A stretch of DNA of 64,000 nucleotides from an uncultured Gemmiger sp. (GCA_944386225.1 CALXAH010000001.1:44161-108160), one strand, 5' to 3'; shown: positions 55,781 through 63,915, numbered from the stretch's first letter. The notes: a model not told the origin generated them from the sequence alone. Program-made: numbers and translations.

Positions 55781-57759
55781 GCTTCGTCACCTCCCGCCAC
55801 CAGGGTCATACGGGCGCCGCCGTCCTCGATTTTGAACAGCAGCGGGGTGTGGGTGGTACCCAGAGGAATGGGCGCGTCAAACAGGGAGGCAAATTCCTCA
55901 CAGAAATACTCGTCGGTCCAGTCCACCAGAATGTAGTCGTAGTCCGCCTCCTGTAAAAAAGCTACCAGGCCGTTCCGGTTGCAGACCGTTTCAAACTCGT
56001 TGGCATCGGTGAAGTATGGGATCAGGGTCATGCCGGTGGTAGGCCAGCGGTTGTCCCGATGGTCGCCGAAGCTGGTACCGCCGAACCCGTTGGCAATGGT
56101 GGCGTGCAGCTCGTAGCCGTAGTAGTACCAGCGGGACACATCGTCCCCCTGACAGATCAGCAGCACTTCATCGTCCCAGTCCAGATATCCGTTGACGGTG
56201 GCGGCCCGGGCTTTGACCTCCTGCCGGGCGTCATACAGGCTGGAGGGATAGTTCCAGAAGCCGGTGTCGGGCCCGCGCCACAGGCAGACCGCCGCCAGCG
56301 CCGCGGCCGCGCCGCAGATCCCCAGCCGGGCCAGGGCGGCACGGCCCTTTTCCTCCCGGCAGGCCAGCGCCAGCAGGCCCAGGCTGGCCAGGGTCATGCC
56401 GGTATGCACGGCTCCCAGGTAGCGGGCGTAGTCCTTGAGCTGGTAGGCTTCGATGTCCGCAAAGTTGTACACATACAAAAACAGGTGAAACACCCAGAAC
56501 GCGGCCAGCCCGATCCACAGCCCGGCACTGATCCACAGCACCCGGCGGCGGGCAGTGCCCGGCGCGGCGCAGAAGGCCGCGGCCCCCTGGGCCAGCACCG
56601 CCACGGCCATGGCCACCACGCCCGGCCCCAGCAGGCAGACCGGCAGGGTAAAGGGCGCTTTAAGCATAAGCGCCAGGATGGCGGAGAACTTTTCGGTGCG
56701 GCCGATGCCCAGCAGCTGGGCCACCCCGCCCAGCAGCACGGTGGCGTAGCCCACGCTCTCCCCCTCACCGCCCACGGCGTTTTTATCCACGCCGCTGGCC
56801 TGCATCACATAGACGCTCCAGAGCACAAAGGCCCCGGCGATGAGCACCGCCGCCGCCAGCGCCAGCCCGGCGGTGGTGAGCACCCGGCGAAGGCGCACCG
56901 GTTTTTGCCCGAAGGCCCGGGCCAGGGCCATTACCAGCACCGCCACCAGGGCGTAGGCCAGGCCGATGTCCTTGATGAGGGTGAGAAAAACCAGCACAAG
57001 CCCGCACCCGGCCAGCCCGGCGGGAGAATCGCCGGCAGCCAGATACAGGCAGACTGCGCCGCCGAACACAAAGGCCAGCGCCAGATCGCCCATGGCGGAC
57101 TGGTACACCTGGCTCACCGCGCCCGGCTGGTATACGGAGAAGAAGAACGGCAGGCTGACCACGGCGGCAAAGGTGAGCACCACGCTGCGCCAGCCGCGCC
57201 CGGCCAGGCTGGCGGCCAGGGCCGCCACCGCCATGTACAGGGTATCGTAGGCGGCAAACACCGCCCATTCGGCAAAACCGGGGGCGGCAAACTGGATCAG
57301 GTAGCCCAGCAGCATCATGCCGGGCAGACTGCCCCGCCCCGCCAGATAGCCCCGGGCCGCCGGGAACAGCACATCCTGCTCACAGACCATCTTGCAGGCG
57401 CTGCCCCAGAGGGTGAATTCGTCCCACTGGGTAAACAGGGGCTGCCGCACCGCGAACAGAAGCCAGAACGCCAGCGAACCGGCCACAAACAGCCCGAACG
57501 CCGGACTCTGCGCCCGGCGCGCAAAGGCGGGCAGACCGGCCCCCAGCGCGGCAAAGACGGTCAGGCCCGCCATAGCCGCCAGCCACAGCCAGGCGGCGGG
57601 CAGCAGCAGCCCCGCCATGCCGCCCAGATACAGCCAGATCACCGACCCGGCCAGCACCGGCAGCGCCAGCAGGGCGGGGTCTTTATCCAGCAGCTCGGCC
57701 AGTGCCAGGCTGCCGCAGGCCAGGGCCGCCAGCACCAAAAGGCCGCAGAGAAGCGTCAT
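55777..57759 (-). CDS. GT-C-like multi-membrane protein, copy B
   Basis: A 660-residue paralogue of copy A with the same plan: acidic loop motif FTQWDEFTLWGSACKM, MGDLALAFVFGGAV, LKDYARYL and a soluble C-terminal region ending DYDYILVDWTDEYFCEEFASLF. About 12 helices. The ATG at 57759 is used because AAAGGAG stands seven bases before it; a GTG at 57777 is less likely. Probably an extracytoplasmic glycosyltransferase; no closer family name is recognised. Confidence 0.78.
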   Translation of the reverse strand: MTLLCGLLVLAALACGSLALAELLDKDPALLALPVLAGSVIWLYLGGMAGLLLPAAWLWLAAMAGLTVFAALGAGLPAFARRAQSPAFGLFVAGSLAFWLLFAVRQPLFTQWDEFTLWGSACKMVCEQDVLFPAARGYLAGRGSLPGMMLLGYLIQFAAPGFAEWAVFAAYDTLYMAVAALAASLAGRGWRSVVLTFAAVVSLPFFFSVYQPGAVSQVYQSAMGDLALAFVFGGAVCLYLAAGDSPAGLAGCGLVLVFLTLIKDIGLAYALVAVLVMALARAFGQKPVRLRRVLTTAGLALAAAVLIAGAFVLWSVYVMQASGVDKNAVGGEGESVGYATVLLGGVAQLLGIGRTEKFSAILALMLKAPFTLPVCLLGPGVVAMAVAVLAQGAAAFCAAPGTARRRVLWISAGLWIGLAAFWVFHLFLYVYNFADIEAYQLKDYARYLGAVHTGMTLASLGLLALACREEKGRAALARLGICGAAAALAAVCLWRGPDTGFWNYPSSLYDARQEVKARAATVNGYLDWDDEVLLICQGDDVSRWYYYGYELHATIANGFGGTSFGDHRDNRWPTTGMTLIPYFTDANEFETVCNRNGLVAFLQEADYDYILVDWTDEYFCEEFASLFDAPIPLGTTHTPLLFKIEDGGARMTLVAGGDEA

Positions 57760-57804
57760 AGGCGTCTCCTTTCCCACAGAATCCGGGCCGTGCCCGGGAT
57801 TTGC

Positions 57805-59466
57805 TTACAGATAGATGGTATACACCGGCCCGATGAACCAGTGCTGGAACAGCAGCACCGCCCCCAGCACCGCCGTGCCTCCGGCGGTGACCAGGGCCAC
57901 GTTCAGGGCCTTGCCGGTACCGGCCAGTTTGGGCTCCAGCACATGGCTGAGCAGCGCCGCCACCAGCACCAGCAGCATCAGGAACACCGGCAGGAAATAC
58001 CGGGCCTGCAGCCCGATCACCCGCACCATGCCCACGGGGGTATAGGTGATGTACATGGCGGTCATGGCGCCGGCAATGTACACCACGCCGAGGGCCCCCA
58101 GCCCCGCGGCGGGCAGCGGACGCAGGCTGCTTTTTTCATGCACCGACAGCGCCGCGCAGAACAGCAGCACCGCGGGGCACAGGATATTCAGCAGCGGGAT
58201 GGGCAGATCCAGCGACCCGAACACCCCCAGCTGGCCGATGAAGAATTCGTTTTCGTACAGGGTACCCACCAGCACCGCCATATACCGCAGCGGATTGGAC
58301 AGGATGAAAGCCAGCTGGGGCAGCTGCTCCACCCCTTCGATCATCCGCTCGATGGTGCCGTAGTTATGCCGGAAGGCCACCCCGTACCACTCGATGAACC
58401 GGGTGACGAGCAGCGCCCCGGCCAGGGCCGCCAGCGCCACCTGCCATTTTTTCCAGCGGGTTTTCCAGGCACGGCGGGGCAGAATCAGCGGCAGCACCAC
58501 CCACAGAAGGTTCAGATAGGGCTTGGCCACGTTCATGAGCACAAAGGCCGCGAAGAAGGCGTACACATCCTTGTCCCGGATCTCGTCCCGGCAGTAGTAG
58601 CTGGCCACCAGGTAGTAGAAGCCCAGCAGGGTGGCGTCGTAGCTTAAGGACGCGGCCATATACAGGCTCAGCGGCAGCAGCATCACGCCCAGGAACACCG
58701 GCTGATACCGGCGGCAGCCCCGCAGGGCCAGCCAGCACAGCAGGGTATAGCAGGCAAGGTTGGCCAGCCGCCCGGCGTACAGGCAGCCCAGCGCCCCCAG
58801 CCCCACAAGCCGGGCCAGCACCATGCCCAGCGCCTGGGGCACAAAGGGCAGGATCATCAGGCTGATGGGCTCGGTGACCTGTTCTTCCGCGGGCTCGCCG
58901 CTCAGGTACTGGGCAAAGCTGTCCGCCACCGAGAGCACTTCCCCGTCCTCGCCCCACTGTTTCAGCGCATGGCCGGAGGAATCGTAGGGTGCCCCGGCCC
59001 CCTGGGAGTTTTTGCCCCAGCCCACGCTGGTGTGGGCGTTGACCCAGGCGCCGGGAAAGGCCGCCAGCAGCCGGTCCACGTCCTCGGGATAGCCCCGGTC
59101 GGCGTCAAAATCCAGCCGGCCCAGGCTGATGGCATAGCTGCGCAGGTAATGGTCGGTCTCGTCGGGGGCCTGCAGGGGCGGGTTGGCAAAGCAGAACAGC
59201 GCCCCGCACACAAAGATGCAGACGGCGGCCCGCCCGGCGAAGCTGCGGCCCAGCCGCACCGCCAGGAACACTGCCAGATAGAGCGCCCAGGCCACCGTAC
59301 AGGCCAGCAGGGTGAACAGGCCCGCGGCCATCCGGTCGAAGGAGTAGAACACCCGCCAGTAGTACACCAGCCCCACGGCCAGCGCGGTGACCGGCGCAAG
59401 GCCCAGCAGCCACCCGGCCCAGGCGGGCAGCCGGGGCAGGCGGCGGGGAGAAGTTCGTTCGTTCAT
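57805..59466 (-). CDS. DUF2142-like multi-membrane protein
   Basis: A 553-residue membrane protein with about 12 helices. The first outside loop has PPLQAPDETDHYLRSYAISLG, matching the P-x-E-x-x-H-x-R pattern of DUF2142 and related GT-C enzymes. SLSYDATLLGFYYLVASYY and MNVAKPYLNLLWVVLPLIL match the second conserved block of that family. DUF2142 proteins are predicted transferases for surface polysaccharides. It lies 66 bases after legB with an attenuator-like hairpin between. Substrate unknown. Confidence 0.8.
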   Translation of the reverse strand: MNERTSPRRLPRLPAWAGWLLGLAPVTALAVGLVYYWRVFYSFDRMAAGLFTLLACTVAWALYLAVFLAVRLGRSFAGRAAVCIFVCGALFCFANPPLQAPDETDHYLRSYAISLGRLDFDADRGYPEDVDRLLAAFPGAWVNAHTSVGWGKNSQGAGAPYDSSGHALKQWGEDGEVLSVADSFAQYLSGEPAEEQVTEPISLMILPFVPQALGMVLARLVGLGALGCLYAGRLANLACYTLLCWLALRGCRRYQPVFLGVMLLPLSLYMAASLSYDATLLGFYYLVASYYCRDEIRDKDVYAFFAAFVLMNVAKPYLNLLWVVLPLILPRRAWKTRWKKWQVALAALAGALLVTRFIEWYGVAFRHNYGTIERMIEGVEQLPQLAFILSNPLRYMAVLVGTLYENEFFIGQLGVFGSLDLPIPLLNILCPAVLLFCAALSVHEKSSLRPLPAAGLGALGVVYIAGAMTAMYITYTPVGMVRVIGLQARYFLPVFLMLLVLVAALLSHVLEPKLAGTGKALNVALVTAGGTAVLGAVLLFQHWFIGPVYTIYL

Positions 59467-59480
59467 GAAAACCTCGCAAA

Positions 59481-59521
59481 ACAGGCAAAGGCCCGGCGTT
59501 TCCGATGCGGAGAAGCCGGGC
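59481..59521 (-). terminator. Attenuator-like hairpin after legB
   Basis: GCCCGGC (59491-59497) pairs with GCCGGGC (59515-59521), followed on the minus strand by CTTTGCCTGTTTTG. The broken T run suggests partial termination between legB and the downstream 15 genes. Confidence 0.55.
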
Positions 59522-59532
59522 CCGGCCAGAAT

Positions 59533-60516
59533 TTACAGGCTGTACACCCCGGGCTTGTAGCTGTCCATATGGGTGCGCAGGAATTCGATGGTTTCCGCCA
59601 GGCCCTGTTCAAAGGTGTATTTCGGGGCCCAGCCGGTCATGGCGCGCAGCTTGTCCGCGCAGCCCAGCAGGCGGTTGACCTCGCTCTTTTCCGGGCGCAG
59701 GCGCTGCTCGTCGCAGACGATCTTGGCCTCGGGGTTGATCTGGCGGATCAGCTCATTGGCCAGATCACCGATGGAATGCTCCTGCCCGGTGGCGATGTTG
59801 ACCTCCTGACCCACGGCGGCGGTGCAGTCCGCCAGGGCCATGAAGCCGGCGGCGGTGTCCTTGACGTAGTTGAAGTCCCGGGTGGGGGTCAGGCTGCCCA
59901 GCTTGATCTCGGTCTGGCCGTTCAGCAGCTGGGTAATGATGGTGGGGATGACGGCCCGGCCGCTCTGGCGGGGGCCGTAGGTGTTGAAGGGCCGCACGAT
60001 GGTGACCGGCAGGTCAAAGCTGCGGTAGAAGCTCTCGGCCAGACGGTCGGCGCCGATCTTGGTGGCGGAGTAGGGGCTCTGGCCCTGGAAGGGGTGTTTT
60101 TCATCGATGGGCACGTACTGGGCGGTGCCGTACACCTCGCTGGTGCTGGTGACCAGCAGGCGGGAGGTGCCCACCTGACGGGCTGCGTTCAGCACGTTCA
60201 GGGTGCCCTTGATGTTGGTGTCCACATAGCTGTCCGGGCTGTGGTAGCTGAAGGGAATGGCGATCAGCGCCGCCAGATGGTAGACGATCTCCTGGCCTTC
60301 CATGGCGGTGCGCACCCCGTTGGGGTCGCGGATGTCGCCCATAAAGACCTCGATCTCGTTTTTGACGGCCGGTTCCAGGCTGTCCAGCCAGCCCCAGCTG
60401 CCGAAAGAGTTATAGTAGCAGAACGCCTTGACACGCTCGCCTTTTTTGACCAGTTCCTCGGTGAGGTGACTGCCGATAAAGCCGTCCGCGCCGGCGACCA
60501 TGACGGTATGCGCCAT
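59533..60516 (-). CDS. LegB-like NDP-sugar 4,6-dehydratase
   Basis: A 327-residue extended SDR that forms a 4-keto-6-deoxy sugar from an NDP-N-acetylhexosamine. Motifs are VMVAGADGFIGSHL, the active-site TSTSEVYGTAQ and YSATKIGADRLAESFYRSF (Tyr-x-x-x-Lys), RPFNTYGPRQSGRAVIP and RDFNYVKDTAAGF. The GFGSWGWLD-like segment NSFGSWGWLDSL is typical of LegB/PglF-adjacent dehydratases acting on GDP- or UDP-GlcNAc. The start is the ATG at 60516, nine bases after AAAGG; an ATG at 60525 would lie directly on that site. First gene of the long operon. Confidence 0.9.
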   Translation of the reverse strand: MAHTVMVAGADGFIGSHLTEELVKKGERVKAFCYYNSFGSWGWLDSLEPAVKNEIEVFMGDIRDPNGVRTAMEGQEIVYHLAALIAIPFSYHSPDSYVDTNIKGTLNVLNAARQVGTSRLLVTSTSEVYGTAQYVPIDEKHPFQGQSPYSATKIGADRLAESFYRSFDLPVTIVRPFNTYGPRQSGRAVIPTIITQLLNGQTEIKLGSLTPTRDFNYVKDTAAGFMALADCTAAVGQEVNIATGQEHSIGDLANELIRQINPEAKIVCDEQRLRPEKSEVNRLLGCADKLRAMTGWAPKYTFEQGLAETIEFLRTHMDSYKPGVYSL

Positions 60517-60592
60517 ATTGTCCATCCTTTCTGCCCGCGCCGAGGGCGGGCGGGGCCCCGCGGTTGGCCGCGGGCCGCAATTTTCTTTGTAT

Positions 60593-60621
60593 AGTATACC
60601 GTAAAAGGGCGTAAACTTCAA
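60593..60621 (-). promoter_or_regulatory. Promoter of the nonulosonate/GT-C operon
   Basis: Minus strand TTGAAG (60621-60616), 17-bp spacer, TATACT (60598-60593), about 70 bases before the legB ATG. Confidence 0.82.
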
Positions 60622-60640
60622 CACGCAACCGCGCCGGAGC

Positions 60641-60685
60641 AAAACAAAAGGCTCTCCCCTGTCCGCCGCGGACAAGGGAAAGCCT
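60641..60685 (-). terminator. Terminator of the TetR-family gene
   Basis: A long stem (AGGCT-TCCC-TGTCC arms with small bulges around 60649-60685) is followed on the minus strand by TTTTGTTTTG. Confidence 0.85.
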
Positions 60686-60696
60686 GGTTTGACCTT

Positions 60697-61269
60697 TCAG
60701 CCCCGCAGCCCGGCCAGGCTGATGGGGAAGAAGCGGCGTACCACTTCCACCAGATCGTAGGAACCGTCCCGCTTGGCCCAGTCGCTGCAGAAGCCCCGCA
60801 GCACCACCATGGTGTAGCGGGCGCACTCCCGGGCGGAGTGGGGGCACAAGAACTGATTCTTGGCCTTGCCCCGCTCGAAGATGCCCTCCAGCACCTGGCT
60901 GATGGGCCGCTTTTCGCTGAGCAGGTCGCCGGCGGGCTGCTGCAGGGGCAGCACCATGAAGCAGCGGGTGGCGGCCACGCCGGTCTGGACGCAGTAGTCG
61001 GCGTAGCATTCCGCAAACAGGGACAGGTTGGCGGCCTCGTCCTCGCCGAAACGGGGCTGCACCCGCCGCTGGAAATACTCGTCGATGCGCCGGTAGAGCA
61101 GCTGGTGCAGCTCATATTTTTCCGGGAAATAGTGATAGAAGGTGCCGGTGGAGATGCCCAGCCGGCCGCACAGGTACCGTACCCGCAGCGCCTCGTAGCC
61201 CTCCCGGTCAACCAGTTCGTAGATTTCTTCCAGCAGCGCCGTGCGGCGCGCCTGGTATTTATCGGTCAT
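60697..61269 (-). CDS. TetR-family transcriptional regulator
   Basis: A 190-residue repressor. The helix-turn-helix is at the N-terminus (ALRVRYLCGRLGISTGTFYHYFPEKYEL, about residues 26-53, with the near-invariant TFYHYFPEKYEL). The all-helical ligand domain behind it has several Cys residues. The start is the ATG at 61269, eight bases after AAAGGAG. It has its own promoter and terminators on both sides. Its ligand and targets are unknown; the adjoining flavoprotein gene with an 18-bp palindrome upstream is one candidate target. Confidence 0.9.
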   Translation of the reverse strand: MTDKYQARRTALLEEIYELVDREGYEALRVRYLCGRLGISTGTFYHYFPEKYELHQLLYRRIDEYFQRRVQPRFGEDEAANLSLFAECYADYCVQTGVAATRCFMVLPLQQPAGDLLSEKRPISQVLEGIFERGKAKNQFLCPHSARECARYTMVVLRGFCSDWAKRDGSYDLVEVVRRFFPISLAGLRG

Positions 61270-61322
61270 ATGGCCCACTCCTTTCCGCCGCCAGGGTCTC
61301 GCGGCCGGGGCGAACAGGTTAA

Positions 61323-61351
61323 ATTGTAACGGATTTTATAAAAAAAGTAAA
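61323..61351 (-). promoter_or_regulatory. Promoter of the TetR-family gene
   Basis: Minus strand TTTACT (61351-61346), 17-bp spacer, TACAAT (61328-61323), in an AT-rich island. Confidence 0.7.
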
Positions 61352-61386
61352 GCGCGGCGATCCCCTTTTCTGTTTGCCGCCCCCTG

Positions 61387-61437
61387 AAAACGCCCGGCGG
61401 GGGCCGGGAGCCGCTGCCGGCCCCCGGCCCCCGCCGG
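61387..61437 (-). terminator. Terminator of the flavoprotein gene
   Basis: A perfect 15-bp stem (61394-61408 with 61423-61437) with GCGTTTT after it on the minus strand. Confidence 0.85.
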
Positions 61438-61472
61438 TAGTATAGGATAGGTACTTAACTGCGACGTTCCGC

Positions 61473-63329
61473 TTAGCGGGTGTACTCGCTGGCGCTGGTG
61501 CCGGCGATGCGGCCGAACACCACGGTGTCGGTCAGCGCGTTGCCGCCCAGACGGTTGGTGCCGTGGATGCCGCCGGTGACCTCACCCGCCGCAAACAGGC
61601 CGGGGATGATCTCGCCGTCGGTGTTGATCACATGGCACTCGGCGTCGATCTGCACGCCGCCCATGGTGTGGTGCACGGTGGGCACACGCTCAGCCGCATA
61701 GAAGGGGCCGTCGTTGATGCCGTCGTTCACGCCTTCCACGTCGCTGAACAGGGTGCGGCCGAAGGAGTCGGTCTGACCCTCCAGGTCGCCGCCCTTGCAG
61801 TAACGGTTGTACTCCTCAACGGTGGCAACCAGAGCGTCGGCGGGCACGCCGATCTGCTCGGCCAGCTCTTCCAGGGTGTCGGCCTTGTAGGCACGGCCGG
61901 CAGCCACCAGATCGTTGACGGTCTCGCCGAAGTTGTTCAGCTCGTCACCGGTGGGATAGGTGTCGCTGTCCATGATGATGAACATGGTGGTGTTGGTCTG
62001 CTCGAACAGAGCCAGGGTCATCTCGTCGCGGCGGCCGCCCTCGTTGACAAACCGCTCGCCCTGCTCGTTGACGAAGATACGGCTCTCCACAGAGTGCTCG
62101 ATGTTGCCGGACAGGCTGCCGGTCTCGGGATCGCCCAGGGGCAGCAGCTGGATGTTGCCCATCTGCACCAGGTTGGCGCCCACAGCCTCGGCCATCACGA
62201 TGCCGTCACCGGTGATGCCGGAAGCGTTGGTGCTGGGGATGCTCTCGTCCAGGGTGGGCCACAGCTGGGTTTCCTCGTTGGCGGCCACGCGCATCTCCAC
62301 GTTGCGGCCGAAACCGCCGGTGGCCAGCACCACGCCGTTGGTGGCGGTGACGGTGACGGTGTTGCCGGTAGCGCCGGTGCACTTGACGCCGGTCACCGCG
62401 CCGTTCTCATCCACCAGCAGCTCGTTGGCGGTGGTGTTGTACAGCATGGTGATGCCTTCGTTGTTGTCCAGGTAGTTCTGGTAGGCCTTGAAGAAGCCGG
62501 TGCCCTCGGGGTCAGCGGGCTGCTGGGCGCGGGGCCACAGGCCGCCGGTCACGGTAAAGACCACGCCGGTGAATTCCATGCCCAGATCCTTCAGCCATTC
62601 CACGCCGTCCCAGGCCTGCTCGCACAGGATGGTGACCAGTTCCAGGTCGCCCTGCTCGTCGCCGCCCTCGTAGGTCTGCTGGATGTGCAGGGCCACGCTG
62701 TCCTCATGCTCGGCGGCCACTTCGCTGCCGTCGTCCACCGCGTTCATGGCGCCGCCGCTCAGGATGGTGTTGCCGCCCATCGCGCCGGTCTTTTCCACCA
62801 CGATCACGTTCTTGCCCGCCTGGTTGGCGGTCACGGCAGCAGCCATGCCGGCGCCGCCCGCACCGATCACCAGCACGTCGGTGGTGTACTCGGCGTCTTC
62901 TTCCTTGACCACCTCAGGGCTCTTGGCCTGCCAGGCGGCAATGGTCTCGTCGCTGGCGCCCGCCTGCACGAGGCAGTCGGTCACGCCTTCCAGGATGGCG
63001 TTGCTGGTCAGGGTCGCGCCGGCCACGGCGTCGATGCCCAGGCCCTGCAGCTCCATGATCTGAGCGGGCAGGCTCTCGGCGATCGGGGCGCCCACGCCCT
63101 CGGTCTCCTGATGCTCCACCTGGATGTCGGTGATGGCATTGGCATCCACCGTCACGCTGACGGTCAGCTCATGCATGCCCATCTGGGTGCTGCTGTAGGT
63201 GCCCGGGGTGAACAGGCCCGCCGCCGCGCTGGAGGACGAGGAGGACGGGGCGCTGCCGCAAGCCACCGCGCTCAGCGCCATGGCGGCGCAGAGCACCAGG
63301 CACAGCAGTCTGCGCATGGTCTTTTTCAT
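61473..63329 (-). CDS. Secreted FMN/FAD flavoprotein, fumarate/urocanate reductase family
   Basis: A 618-residue exported reductase. The signal peptide ends in a lipobox-like AVAC (Cys24) followed by a serine run. An FMN-binding domain (about 45-125) has the covalent-FMN motif AGATLTSNA, where a threonine carries the flavin. The FAD-binding fumarate-reductase domain then runs to the end: VLVIGAGGAGMAAAV, SGGAMNAVDDG, PTVHHTMGGVQID and GTNRLGGNALTDTVVFGRIAG. Such proteins pass electrons from a membrane flavin chain to an organic acceptor (fumarate, urocanate, acrylate-type) outside the cell. The start at 63329 has AAAGGAAGG upstream. Acceptor unknown. Confidence 0.9.
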   Translation of the reverse strand: MKKTMRRLLCLVLCAAMALSAVACGSAPSSSSSSAAAGLFTPGTYSSTQMGMHELTVSVTVDANAITDIQVEHQETEGVGAPIAESLPAQIMELQGLGIDAVAGATLTSNAILEGVTDCLVQAGASDETIAAWQAKSPEVVKEEDAEYTTDVLVIGAGGAGMAAAVTANQAGKNVIVVEKTGAMGGNTILSGGAMNAVDDGSEVAAEHEDSVALHIQQTYEGGDEQGDLELVTILCEQAWDGVEWLKDLGMEFTGVVFTVTGGLWPRAQQPADPEGTGFFKAYQNYLDNNEGITMLYNTTANELLVDENGAVTGVKCTGATGNTVTVTATNGVVLATGGFGRNVEMRVAANEETQLWPTLDESIPSTNASGITGDGIVMAEAVGANLVQMGNIQLLPLGDPETGSLSGNIEHSVESRIFVNEQGERFVNEGGRRDEMTLALFEQTNTTMFIIMDSDTYPTGDELNNFGETVNDLVAAGRAYKADTLEELAEQIGVPADALVATVEEYNRYCKGGDLEGQTDSFGRTLFSDVEGVNDGINDGPFYAAERVPTVHHTMGGVQIDAECHVINTDGEIIPGLFAAGEVTGGIHGTNRLGGNALTDTVVFGRIAGTSASEYTR

Positions 63330-63398
63330 GTGTTTCCTTCCTTTCTTAAACAATCCCTGTCATGTACCGGCCCGCCTGTGTTGCGGCGCCGGTTTAAC

Positions 63399-63416
63399 AC
63401 GCGTTATAAAACGCGT
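63399..63416. promoter_or_regulatory. 18-bp palindrome upstream of the flavoprotein gene
   Basis: ACGCGTT-ATAA-AACGCGT, perfect 7-bp arms, 70 bases before the ATG at 63329. It looks like an operator. A TATGAT -10 candidate lies just upstream on the minus strand (63435-63430). The rest of the 63330-63546 gap shows no gene. Confidence 0.6.
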
Positions 63417-63546
63417 TTGAAAAAAACTTATCATACGCCCGTCACAAAATCAACACATTTTCCCACAGGTAACCAAATTGTTACTTTTTTGCCATTCCTC
63501 ATAAACCGCGCCATGCTGCCTTCCTCTGCTTTTCTTATAATTTTTG

Positions 63547-63575
63547 TTGTTCTCGCACCGGAAATTTGATATACT
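63547..63575 (+). promoter_or_regulatory. Promoter of the ATP synthase operon
   Basis: TTGTTC (63547-63552), 17-bp spacer, TATACT (63570-63575), about 55 bases before the first start codon. Confidence 0.8.
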
Positions 63576-63631
63576 ATGAACAATGCTTTTTGCGGCGCGC
63601 CGGTGTGCCGCGGAAAGGAGGCAGACCTGTT

Positions 63632-63895
63632 TTGAAACCTATGATGGAGCTGGTGCGGGGCCTGGCCTGGTTTACCCAGCTGGGCATCTCGCTGGTGGTT
63701 CCGGTTCTGTTGTTTGTGGGGGGCGCGGCCTGGCTGCAGCAGCGGTTTGGCGCGCCCGGCTGGATCATGGTTCCGGCCTTTGTGCTGGGGCTTGGCACCG
63801 CCGGGGCCACCGCCCGCAAATTCTACCGGGACGCCTGCCGCAAGGCGGATCGATCCGCGCGCAAAGCCCCTCAGAGCTTCAACCGGCATCTTTGA
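63632..63895 (+). CDS. AtpZ/AtpI-family protein
   Basis: An 87-residue protein of the F1Fo ATP synthase accessory AtpZ class: two membrane helices (LAWFTQLGISLVVPVLLFVGG and GWIMVPAFVLGLGTAGAT) and a basic C-terminal tail. AtpZ is a small membrane protein encoded first in atp operons and thought to help Mg2+ supply or c-ring assembly. The start is taken as TTG at 63632, ten bases after AAAGGAGG; the first ATG after it is 19 bases away and the upstream ATG at 63566 lies in the promoter. The rest of the operon lies outside the window. Confidence 0.8.
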   Translation: MKPMMELVRGLAWFTQLGISLVVPVLLFVGGAAWLQQRFGAPGWIMVPAFVLGLGTAGATARKFYRDACRKADRSARKAPQSFNRHL

Positions 63896-63915
63896 TCCAG
63901 AAAGGAGTGTATCCT

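Noticed and set aside
56059-58647. An 862-codon plus-strand frame opposite the membrane transferase genes
   Set aside because: Composition is Gly, Gln, His, Arg and Pro rich with no motif, and it lies opposite genes with paralogues, ATGA overlaps and ribosome sites.
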